A model generated the notes under the pieces. It was not told the origin of the DNA. It searched no databases and saw only the letters and a program-made list of their open reading frames with translations. Shown piece after piece: positions 9,443 to 16,594 of a DNA stretch of 64,000 nt. The stretch's first letter is position 1. Each line of letters opens with the position of its first letter. This DNA is from an uncultured Bacteroides sp. (GTDB taxonomy: Bacteria > Bacteroidota > Bacteroidia > Bacteroidales > Bacteroidaceae). The stretch covers positions 53,463 to 117,462 of the forward strand of contig CAUHML010000004.1 in assembly GCA_959606905.1 (NCBI GenBank). The letters are read 5' to 3'. The position numbers and the translations under genes are program-made.

Positions 9443-11445
9443 ATCGTTAAGTTTAAAATGAATTTAAAGTTAGTTCCGGGCATCGGATAAGACCTCACCA
9501 CCTCATATTGTTGATTAAAAATATTGTTTACTTCCAAGGTCAACTTGAAATCATACTTTCTCCAACTGAATTTCTTTGCCAAAGAAAAATCACTTGTATA
9601 CCAAGGAAGACGATAATTCTCCGGAGTATTAGCCGAAACGTCATAGCGCTCTCCCGTATATATAAAGCTATAATTCAATTCCCATGATTTATATCCGGCA
9701 TTTAATATAGCCGAGCCACTATGCCAGGGAATATACGATATTTGCCCCCCATACGTATCTTTATCCGACTTATCAGTAAAATCCTGTGCCTTCTGATACG
9801 TATATGATAACCGGCTGTCAAATACCCAATCGTTACCAAACTTCCAAAGTCCTTGCAAAACGACATCCACTCCTTTTATTTTAACAAGTCCCATATTAAT
9901 CATTGTCCAACGAAAGAAATTATTGGTGGGAGTAGCTATTATTTTATTTTCCACCTCATTATAATACGCATCCAATTGCACATTCAGTGCTTGCAGCCAG
10001 GTTCCGGAAGATAATTTCTGATAAGTGAATCCTACGTTATACTGATTAGTATACTCAGGTTTCAGCTTTATATTCCCTATAAATGTATAATACAAATCGT
10101 TCAAAGTCGGCATACGAAATATCCGTTTGTAAAAAGCACGCAGACTTAAATCAATATTCTTGAAAGGTTTATAGGAAGTGATAACGGTAGGAGTAAATTC
10201 CATTTTATTCCCGGCCGAAGTAGTATCTGAAGCTACGTTCTCATTTACAAAAGTTCCCAAGACACTGGCCTGCAACTTAAAACGCTCAAAATGTAAAGAG
10301 GTAGCTGCCGCTACCAACGCCGTATTTCTCCGGGGATAAGGAAAATCAGTCAAATTAGCGTTCAGTTTATTCCATTGGTAGTCCGCTGAAATATTTATAT
10401 CCCAAAAAGGAAAAAGAGTAACCCTGTTAGCCATTGACAAGTAAACTTCCTGTTGGCGATATGTATTATTTACATACATGGTAGCCTCCTCCTTTTGGGG
10501 ATCTGCCAGATAATGCAGATAATCATACGCGTATTTGGCATTCAACAACAGACTGTACACATCACCGAAATCTTTTTTGAAAGAAGATTGGAAAAAGAAA
10601 TTTGTATCCCATTGGCGATCCTCATGTGAGAAACGATTCCGCACAACAGCACCGGGATATCCACGTTCTGAATTATAAAAATAAGCTTTCGTACGCCAGT
10701 AACCACTTTTGATCTTGCCATATAAGCCGCCCTCAGCACGCAATGCATTGACATCCCCATTACGGCGTACTGCCGTAGTATCATATCCTCCATCCACCGC
10801 ATAAGTAAATTTATACTTTCCGGTTGTATACATATATTCAGTACTAAGTGACGCACTCACATTCTCACTCAGTTTCTGTTCCCAAAGCAAAGAAGGATTG
10901 ACAACTCCGAAAGAGCCCGTCTTAAAAGTCGCTTTCACATGATAAGCCCTATCCTCCCGAAAAACGGGTGTTCTCGACTGGAGATAAATAGAACCTGCAG
11001 AACCAAAATCTTTCGCCGGTTGGAAAATGGCACTTTTCTGACCATTATATAAAGTGACAGCTTCCATATTATCCAAAGAGAAACGTCCCAAATCAATCAC
11101 TCCATTCTGCGCATTACCCAGTTCAATACCGTCATAAAACACTCCCACATGATTCGTTCCCATACTTCGGATATTAACGGTCTTCAGCCCGCCTATTCCA
11201 CCATAATCTTTTATTTGTACTCCGGAAAAATAACGTATAGCGTCCGCTACCGAATGTGCAGCCAGTTTCTCCAACTTATCCCCTGATAAAGATTGCACCG
11301 GAATTACCTCCTTATTAATTCTGGCAGTAACCACTACTTCATTAAGATGATGCAAACTGTCCAGTTTGCTTTGTGCTGACAACAATAAAGCCATACTCAA
11401 AAAGCATCCTATCCCCAATACCCTAAAATAAATCTGCCCGAACAT
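9439..11445 (-). CDS. btuB: BtuB-like TonB-dependent cobalamin receptor
   Basis: A protein of 668 residues. Signal peptide about 1-24 (L-L-L-S-A-Q), then a plug domain with L-N-E-V-V-V-T-A-R (near 34-42), G-V-Q-I-K-D-Y-G-G-I-G-G-L-K-T-V-N-I-R (about 95-113) and G-S-A-G-S-I-Y-L. A 22-strand-type barrel follows, ending in N-x-F-N-Q-Q-Y-E and a C-terminal aromatic/hydrophobic strand. There is no carboxypeptidase-like N-terminal extension, so it is BtuB-sized rather than SusC-sized. It is the first gene behind the cobalamin riboswitch, with about 220 bases of leader. Together with the lipoproteins downstream and the divergent BtuFCD importer it provides outer-membrane passage of B12. Confidence 0.9.
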   Translation of the reverse strand: MFGQIYFRVLGIGCFLSMALLLSAQSKLDSLHHLNEVVVTARINKEVIPVQSLSGDKLEKLAAHSVADAIRYFSGVQIKDYGGIGGLKTVNIRSMGTNHVGVFYDGIELGNAQNGVIDLGRFSLDNMEAVTLYNGQKSAIFQPAKDFGSAGSIYLQSRTPVFREDRAYHVKATFKTGSFGVVNPSLLWEQKLSENVSASLSTEYMYTTGKYKFTYAVDGGYDTTAVRRNGDVNALRAEGGLYGKIKSGYWRTKAYFYNSERGYPGAVVRNRFSHEDRQWDTNFFFQSSFKKDFGDVYSLLLNAKYAYDYLHYLADPQKEEATMYVNNTYRQQEVYLSMANRVTLFPFWDINISADYQWNKLNANLTDFPYPRRNTALVAAATSLHFERFKLQASVLGTFVNENVASDTTSAGNKMEFTPTVITSYKPFKNIDLSLRAFYKRIFRMPTLNDLYYTFIGNIKLKPEYTNQYNVGFTYQKLSSGTWLQALNVQLDAYYNEVENKIIATPTNNFFRWTMINMGLVKIKGVDVVLQGLWKFGNDWVFDSRLSYTYQKAQDFTDKSDKDTYGGQISYIPWHSGSAILNAGYKSWELNYSFIYTGERYDVSANTPENYRLPWYTSDFSLAKKFSWRKYDFKLTLEVNNIFNQQYEVVRSYPMPGTNFKFILNLTI

Positions 11446-11618
11446 AATCCTCCTGTTTATTAATTAAAATAATAAACTTTCATAGGGTTACAGTGAGAAT
11501 GCAATTTTCCATACACTCAAACATATACACGTGCTTCTCCCCGCATAATGGAACACTCAAAAAGGCATATTCCTCCTTCCTGAAACTTCACATCACCAAT
11601 CAAAGATGTATTTTGAAT

Positions 11619-11661
11619 AAAAAACTGCACTCTTCAAACTCTAATCCCGGAAAGTTTCAAG
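11619..11661 (-). terminator. Candidate attenuator hairpin in the btuB leader
   Basis: On the minus strand CTTGAAAC (11661-11654) can pair, with one mismatch, with GTTTGAAG (11639-11632), and six T follow at 11624-11619. A competing partner for the first arm, AAGTTTCA, lies at 11588-11581. This could be the expression platform of the riboswitch, but the seven-base gap between stem and T run makes it a weak terminator. Confidence 0.35.
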
Positions 11662-11668
11662 AATTCAA

Positions 11669-11853
11669 TTTTGGCAGGTCTTCTGACTTACTCCATTTTC
11701 CTAACGCCCTTCCCATTCCTCCAAAGCGGAACAGTGGATTTGAGTATTGTAGGAAAACTTTTGGCGGAGCTTACAGCAGCGGGTCTGTTCAGGATTTACA
11801 CCTGATTCCCTTTTCACCACTCTTTCCGTAGAATCGGAAAAGTGACACCAAAA
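11669..11853 (-). promoter_or_regulatory. Cobalamin (AdoCbl-class) riboswitch
   Basis: On the minus strand the classical elements appear in order. A closing stem TTTTGG...CCAAAA spans 11853 to 11669. The GGGAATCAGGTGTAAATCC segment comes next, then ACAGACCCGCTGCTGTAA, and finally the B12 box TAAGTCAGAAGACCTGCC (11690-11673). It lies between the minus-strand promoter and btuB, so it controls btuB, btuG and the two further lipoproteins, presumably lowering expression when B12 is plentiful. It is not in the transcript of the divergent btuFCD operon. Confidence 0.95.
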
Positions 11854-11863
11854 TTTCTGGGGA

Positions 11864-11871
11864 CAAAGATA
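11864..11871 (-). promoter_or_regulatory. -7 element of the btuB operon promoter
   Basis: TATCTTTG on the minus strand, the commonest form of the Bacteroidetes -7 box. Transcription would start about 11857, a few bases before the first riboswitch stem, which agrees with the aptamer position. Confidence 0.7.
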
Positions 11872-11935
11872 CACAAATAGGAACAAATCGAAAGAAAAAT
11901 CCAACTAAAATAAAAACAAACTAATAATTAAGTCC

Positions 11936-11943
11936 TATCTTTG
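11936..11943 (+). promoter_or_regulatory. -7 element of the btuFCD promoter
   Basis: TATCTTTG on the plus strand, 65 bases from the divergent minus-strand copy. RNA would start near 11950, giving a leader of about 45 bases before the GTG at 11995: too short for a riboswitch. Confidence 0.7.
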
Positions 11944-11994
11944 CCGTTCGAAAGGACCCACTATTATTTTTTTCTAATTAAACATCTTATAAAA

Positions 11995-13128
11995 GTGAAA
12001 TCTCCTGCTCCGACTATCACGTTACTTTGCCTGCTCTTTTTGGCAAGCTGTATCACCCGTAATAAGACATCTCTGGAAGCATTCAACCAAGATGTATATA
12101 CCCCTGAATACGCTTCGGGATTTAAAATCCTGGGTGCTGAGAACGCTGCCAGTACACTTATACAGATTACCAACCCGTGGCAAGGCGCCAACGACGTAAC
12201 AATGTCTTATTTTGTTACACGCAACGGCGAGCAAGCGCCTGCCGGATTCAACGGTCCCGTCATCCCTGCCGGAGCCAAACAGATTGTATGCATGTCTTCT
12301 TCCTATGTTGCCATGCTCGATGAACTGGGAGAAGTCAACCGGATTGTCGGAGTTTCGGGCATTGATTATATCGCCAATCCCTACATCCTTGCCCACAAAG
12401 ATTCAATCAAGGATATGGGTCCTGAAATGAACTACGAACTGCTGATTGGATTAAAGCCCGACGTAGTCTTGCTCTATGGCATAGGTGACGCCCAAACCGC
12501 TGTAACGGACAAACTGAAAGAACTTTCCATACCTTATCTATATATGGGGGAATATCTGGAAGAATCACCGCTCGGCAAAGCCGAATGGATGATTGTCCTT
12601 TCCGAACTGACAGACAAACGGGAAAAGGGAATAGAAATATTCCGGGAAATTCCCCAACGTTATTACGCACTGAAAGCCCTCACGGATTCCGTCAGCCAGC
12701 GTCCTACCGTTATGTTCAACACTCCGTGGAACGACAGTTGGGTAATGCCTTCCACCCAAAGTTATATGGCACGACTGATTGCCGATGCAGGCGCAGAGTA
12801 CATTTATAAAGAAAACAGTTCCAACAGTTCAACCCCAATCGGACTGGAAACAGCCTATGGCCTGATACAAAAAGCCGATTACTGGATTAATGTCGGTTCG
12901 GCAACTACACTTGAGGAGCTGAAAGCTGTCAACCCTAAATTCGCAGACGCAAAAGCCGTGAACGAAAAGACTGTTTATAACAACAACTTACGGTTGACGC
13001 CGACAGGCGGAAACGATTATTGGGAATCGGCAGTTGTCCGTCCCGACGTTGTGTTACGCGACTTGATTCATATTTTTCATCCGGAGCTTGTATCCGATTC
13101 ACTTTATTATTACAGGCGTCTGGAATGA
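11995..13128 (+). CDS. btuF: Cobalamin ABC transporter substrate-binding lipoprotein BtuF
   Basis: A protein of 377 residues from the GTG start at 11995. It has a lipoprotein signal (L-F-L-A-S-C, Cys about 17) and then a periplasmic-binding fold of the FecB/BtuF type: R-I-V-G-V-S-G (near 115) and L-I-G-L-K-P-D-V-V-L-L (near 150), ending with a long C-terminal lobe. The reading frame also opens at a TTG at 11941, but that codon lies inside the promoter -7 element, so GTG is chosen. Its stop overlaps the btuC start as ATGA. Role: receives B12 in the periplasm and delivers it to BtuC2D2; assignment to B12 rather than siderophore rests on the neighbouring riboswitch and btuB-btuG. Confidence 0.87.
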   Translation: MKSPAPTITLLCLLFLASCITRNKTSLEAFNQDVYTPEYASGFKILGAENAASTLIQITNPWQGANDVTMSYFVTRNGEQAPAGFNGPVIPAGAKQIVCMSSSYVAMLDELGEVNRIVGVSGIDYIANPYILAHKDSIKDMGPEMNYELLIGLKPDVVLLYGIGDAQTAVTDKLKELSIPYLYMGEYLEESPLGKAEWMIVLSELTDKREKGIEIFREIPQRYYALKALTDSVSQRPTVMFNTPWNDSWVMPSTQSYMARLIADAGAEYIYKENSSNSSTPIGLETAYGLIQKADYWINVGSATTLEELKAVNPKFADAKAVNEKTVYNNNLRLTPTGGNDYWESAVVRPDVVLRDLIHIFHPELVSDSLYYYRRLE

Positions 13129-14141
13129 AACAACCCCGCAAACATACTGCACTTTTATTTATCGCGCTAGGCATAATCGCCCTGCTATTGCTAGTCATAG
13201 ATATGGCAACCGGAGACACGTATATCCCTGTTTCCAAGGTATGGGCTGTGCTCACCGGAGGCGAATGTGATGAAATGACACGTAACATTCTTCTTTCTAT
13301 CCGGTTCATACGGGTAATAGTGGCGGCACTGATAGGCGTGGCACTCTCCGTAAGCGGTTTGCAGATGCAGACAGTTTTCCAAAACCCATTGGCGGATCCC
13401 TATTTGCTGGGAGTAAGTTCCGGTGCAGGATTAGGGGTTGCCTTGTTTATACTGGGAGCTCCACTGCTCGGCTGGTCTGAATTTCCACTGCTCCAGTCAT
13501 TGGGCATCGTCGGTTCCGGTTGGATAGGAACGGCTGTCATTTTACTGGGAGTAGCTGTCATCAGCCGGAAAGTAAAAAATATCCTCGGTGTATTGATTAT
13601 GGGAGTCATGATAGGTTATGTGGCAGGCGCCATTATCCAGATACTGCAATATCTGAGTTCTGCCGAACAGTTGAAAATGTTCACGCTTTGGTCAATGGGT
13701 TCTCTCGGACACATCACCACTACCCAACTGGGAATCATGACGCCTATGTTATGCCTGGGACTGCTCATTTCCATAGTCTGCATCAAACCTTTGAACCTGT
13801 TGCTTCTTGGAGAAAACTATGCACGGACAATGGGAATGAATATCAAGCGTTCACGTACACTCATCTTCATCTCCACCGCGCTGCTGACAGGAACGGTGAC
13901 CGCATTCTGCGGCCCGGTAGGTTTTATCGGGTTGGCAGTGCCGCATGTCACACGGTTGCTGTTCAACAACGCCGACCACCGGATACTTGTCCCCGGCACT
14001 ATGCTGACGGGACTTATCAGCATGCTTCTTTGCGACATCATCGCCAAGAAATTCCTGCTTCCGGTGAACTGTATCACCGCCTTGCTCGGTGTTCCGGTCA
14101 TTTTATGGGTAATAGCTAAAAACTTGCATGGATTCAAATGA
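13125..14141 (+). CDS. btuC: Cobalamin ABC transporter permease BtuC (FecCD family)
   Basis: A protein of 338 residues from the ATG at 13125, which overlaps the btuF stop; an in-frame longer opening upstream runs inside btuF and is discarded. About nine to ten membrane segments. FecCD-family motifs: L-R-x-x-R-V-I-V-A-A-L-type start (here I-R-F-I-R-V-I-V-A-A-L-I-G), G-x-Q-x-Q-T-V-F-Q-N-P-L-A-D-P-Y-L-L-G-V-S-S-G-A, and C-G-P-V-G-F-I-G-L-A-V-P-H. It forms the inner-membrane channel with BtuD, whose start overlaps its stop. Confidence 0.92.
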   Translation: MKQPRKHTALLFIALGIIALLLLVIDMATGDTYIPVSKVWAVLTGGECDEMTRNILLSIRFIRVIVAALIGVALSVSGLQMQTVFQNPLADPYLLGVSSGAGLGVALFILGAPLLGWSEFPLLQSLGIVGSGWIGTAVILLGVAVISRKVKNILGVLIMGVMIGYVAGAIIQILQYLSSAEQLKMFTLWSMGSLGHITTTQLGIMTPMLCLGLLISIVCIKPLNLLLLGENYARTMGMNIKRSRTLIFISTALLTGTVTAFCGPVGFIGLAVPHVTRLLFNNADHRILVPGTMLTGLISMLLCDIIAKKFLLPVNCITALLGVPVILWVIAKNLHGFK

Positions 14142-14899
14142 TTGAACTTAAGGAACTGACATTAGGATACGGACAGCGCACGCTGTTGAAAACGGTAAAC
14201 GCCCGAATCACAGGCGGACAACTCGTTGCACTGCTAGGACGCAACGGAACAGGAAAAAGTACTCTCCTGCGTGCCATAATGGGGCTGGAAAGTCCTCAAT
14301 CGGGAGAAATCAATCTGCAAGGAAAAGACATTGCTTCACTGAAACCGGAAAAATTAGCTCTGAGCATTAGTTTCGTAACCACCGACAAAGTGCGCATCGC
14401 CAATCTTCGCTGCAAGGATGTGGTAGCGTTGGGGCGTGCTCCCTACACAAACTGGCTCGGTCAGCTTCAACCGGAAGACCGGAAAATAGTGGATAATGCC
14501 ATTCAGTTGGTCGGTATGTCCGGTTATGCAGAAAAGACAATGGATAAGATGTCCGACGGCGAATGCCAGCGAATTATGATTGCTCGTGCGCTTGCGCAGG
14601 ACACCCCGGTAATCCTGCTCGACGAGCCGACTGCCTTTCTTGACTTGCCCAATCGTTATGAACTCTGCCTGCTACTGAAAAAGCTGGCACAAGAAGAAGG
14701 CAAATGTATCTTATTCTCCACACATGACCTTGACATCGCATTGTCGCTTTGTGACTCTATCATGCTGATAGATAACCCATATATGTACACTTTGCCCACT
14801 TCGGAAATGATAACCAGCGGACATATAGAAAGACTTTTCCGTAATGAATCAGTGACATTCGACGCTCAGGAGATGAGGGTGCGCATCAAATCAGTATAG
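14138..14899 (+). CDS. btuD: Cobalamin ABC transporter ATP-binding protein BtuD
   Basis: A protein of 253 residues. Walker A G-R-N-G-T-G-K-S-T at 34-42, a variant signature M-S-D-G-E-C-Q-R near 138-145 (D for the usual S-G-G-E first Gly position), and Walker B V-I-L-L-D-E-P-T-A, followed by the H-loop S-T-H-D. It is translationally coupled to btuC by an ATGA overlap and completes the BtuFCD importer. Confidence 0.92.
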   Translation: MIELKELTLGYGQRTLLKTVNARITGGQLVALLGRNGTGKSTLLRAIMGLESPQSGEINLQGKDIASLKPEKLALSISFVTTDKVRIANLRCKDVVALGRAPYTNWLGQLQPEDRKIVDNAIQLVGMSGYAEKTMDKMSDGECQRIMIARALAQDTPVILLDEPTAFLDLPNRYELCLLLKKLAQEEGKCILFSTHDLDIALSLCDSIMLIDNPYMYTLPTSEMITSGHIERLFRNESVTFDAQEMRVRIKSV

Positions 14900-14931
14900 T
14901 CTCAAACTTTTCTTTATATCAAAATAATTGC

Positions 14932-14939
14932 TACCTTTG
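14932..14939 (+). promoter_or_regulatory. -7 element of the 44-residue small protein gene
   Basis: TACCTTTG on the plus strand, 26 bases before the small gene's ATG, giving a leader of roughly 18 bases. This argues that the small gene is expressed independently of btuD. Confidence 0.6.
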
Positions 14940-14964
14940 TTCCTATAAACAGAACATACGTAGT

Positions 14965-15099
14965 ATGTATTACCGTATCCGCAACAAAGAACGCTTGCTG
15001 CATCCTTGCGAGCAAGAACAGATTGCGGCTATCTTTTTGAAACATGGTATTAAGACCAAACCCGAATTTGACCGGTATATTGATAAATACGACTGGTAA
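14965..15099 (+). CDS. Small 44-residue protein, unknown function
   Basis: Reads ATG to TAA, beginning M-Y-Y-R-I-R-N-K-E-R and ending Y-I-D-K-Y-D-W. The product is basic and aromatic-rich, with no signal peptide or membrane segment, and would be cytoplasmic. It has its own TACCTTTG promoter and is followed by a strong hairpin, so it looks like a complete transcription unit. The codon choice (CGT, AAA, CTG, GAA) resembles neighbouring genes. I do not recognise the family. The only cysteine is at residue 15. Confidence 0.6.
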   Translation: MYYRIRNKERLLHPCEQEQIAAIFLKHGIKTKPEFDRYIDKYDW

Positions 15100-15130
15100 A
15101 TCGCTGTTCCGGTATGTTCTGACAAAGGGT

Positions 15131-15172
15131 TATTCTCACCATAGTGAGAATAAATACTCATTACTATGAGAA
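15131..15172. terminator. Hairpin terminator region between convergent genes
   Basis: TTATTCTCAC and GTGAGAATAA form a perfect 10-bp stem with a CATA loop (15131-15154). A second small hairpin, CTCAT...ATGAG, follows (15159-15172). It separates the small protein gene from the convergent efflux operon. Confidence 0.6.
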
Positions 15173-15211
15173 TACTTTGAGAAAAACACTATCGTTTTTC
15201 GAAGGAAGCAA

Positions 15212-16594
15212 TTAGTCGGTCGGATGCAGTTGCCCCGCCGCTTTCAGATAAGCAATATAATTCACATACAGTTGGAAATGAGCGTCTACACGTGTCTGGT
15301 AAGCCTGTTGCCAGAGCATTTGCGCTTCCAAATAATCCGAGAGAGTTTCCAGTCCGACCTCATACTGTTTGCCGCTGACTTTCATATTTTCTTCCGCCTG
15401 TTCCAGTGAACGATCGGAAAGTTCCGTTTCAAGACGCGCCTCATCCAAGTTATTAGCTGCCTGCATTAATTCCAGCAACATCTTTTCACTGGCATTTTCT
15501 TGTTCAAGACGGGTTTGTTCGAGTTTCGCTTTGGCGGATTTTACCTTATTGGCACGTTCACCAAAATGAAACAGGGGGACGGAGACATTCAAAAAGACGG
15601 AGAAAGCTCCTTTTTTCATAAATGTTTCGTCGTTGATTTCCAGCCCGTGAAGATAGTCGTAGCTGCCTCTGACGCCGATACGAGGGAGCAATTCACTACG
15701 GTTCAGCTTCACTTCCTGCTCAGCGATAGCAACTTGTTTGTTCAGTATTCCATATTCCGGACGGGCGGTAATATCGGAAACCTGGATTTTCCACTCCTGT
15801 TCCACTTCGGGGAAGTCATCGGAAATATCAATTTGCGTTGTCAAGGGACGTCCGATGTAATGGCAAAGATTCATGGAAGCAAGGCGAAGGGCATTGTCTG
15901 CCTTACGCAAAGAAAGTTCGCTGTCGTTGAGCTTCACTTGCACTTTCAATACGTCATTCTGAGGTTTCATGCCATGTTGGTGGGCACTTTTCACGTTCCG
16001 GGACAGTTCCGTCAATAAAGCGTGATATTTCTCGGCCACTTTCTTCATTTCTTTGGCTTTCACTAGTTGGACGTAAGCTTTGTCCGTATTCAGAAGAACT
16101 TCCGAGGTAGTCAGCGCTTCGTTCAGGTGAGCCATCTTTTTACCCAGCAAAGACATTTTATAGGCCGCACGAATTTTGCCGCCCATATAGAGAGGCTGTT
16201 CCATTTGTATGCCGCCGGAATAAACGGTTCCTACTTTATAATCCAGGTTCAACCCGGGGAAATAGGCGAAACCGCTGGATACCAGTTCTCCCGTAGTGGG
16301 GTTGGGCATGAAAACAGGGAGATTACCGCCCGGAATGCCGAGACTTCCATCGGCAGTGCTGTAAATCCCTGTTCCGTTGGCGGTAAAGTTCGGGAAAAAA
16401 TTGGCTTTATAGCTGAGGGACATCAACCGCGCTGCTTCTGTCTGCCGGTCGGCAGCAGCCATTTCCTTATTGTATTTCAATGCCATTTCGCGGCATTGTT
16501 TCAGGCTTAGTTTCTCTTGTGCGGAAAGAGAAAGCGTTGTGCCGAACAATATGCCCGCTATTATTCCAATGGCTGAAAGAATCTCTTTTTTCAT
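15212..16594 (-). CDS. TolC-like outer-membrane efflux protein
   Basis: A protein of 460 residues with a signal peptide (about 1-25, ending L-S-A-Q). It is an outer-membrane efflux (OEP) protein with two repeats of long heptad-like helices: L-K-Q-C-R-E-M-A-L-K-Y-N near 32-43, and A-K-A-K-L-E-Q-T-R-L-E-Q-E-N-A near 350. Y-E-V-G-L-E-T-L-S-D-Y-L-E-A-Q is typical of the second half. Its start overlaps the pump gene stop by four bases. It forms the outer-membrane duct of the tripartite pump. Confidence 0.9.
   Translation of the reverse strand: MKKEILSAIGIIAGILFGTTLSLSAQEKLSLKQCREMALKYNKEMAAADRQTEAARLMSLSYKANFFPNFTANGTGIYSTADGSLGIPGGNLPVFMPNPTTGELVSSGFAYFPGLNLDYKVGTVYSGGIQMEQPLYMGGKIRAAYKMSLLGKKMAHLNEALTTSEVLLNTDKAYVQLVKAKEMKKVAEKYHALLTELSRNVKSAHQHGMKPQNDVLKVQVKLNDSELSLRKADNALRLASMNLCHYIGRPLTTQIDISDDFPEVEQEWKIQVSDITARPEYGILNKQVAIAEQEVKLNRSELLPRIGVRGSYDYLHGLEINDETFMKKGAFSVFLNVSVPLFHFGERANKVKSAKAKLEQTRLEQENASEKMLLELMQAANNLDEARLETELSDRSLEQAEENMKVSGKQYEVGLETLSDYLEAQMLWQQAYQTRVDAHFQLYVNYIAYLKAAGQLHPTD

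Noticed and set aside
11446..11994. A second riboswitch for btuFCD
   Set aside because: Only one aptamer is present and all of its elements read on the minus strand.
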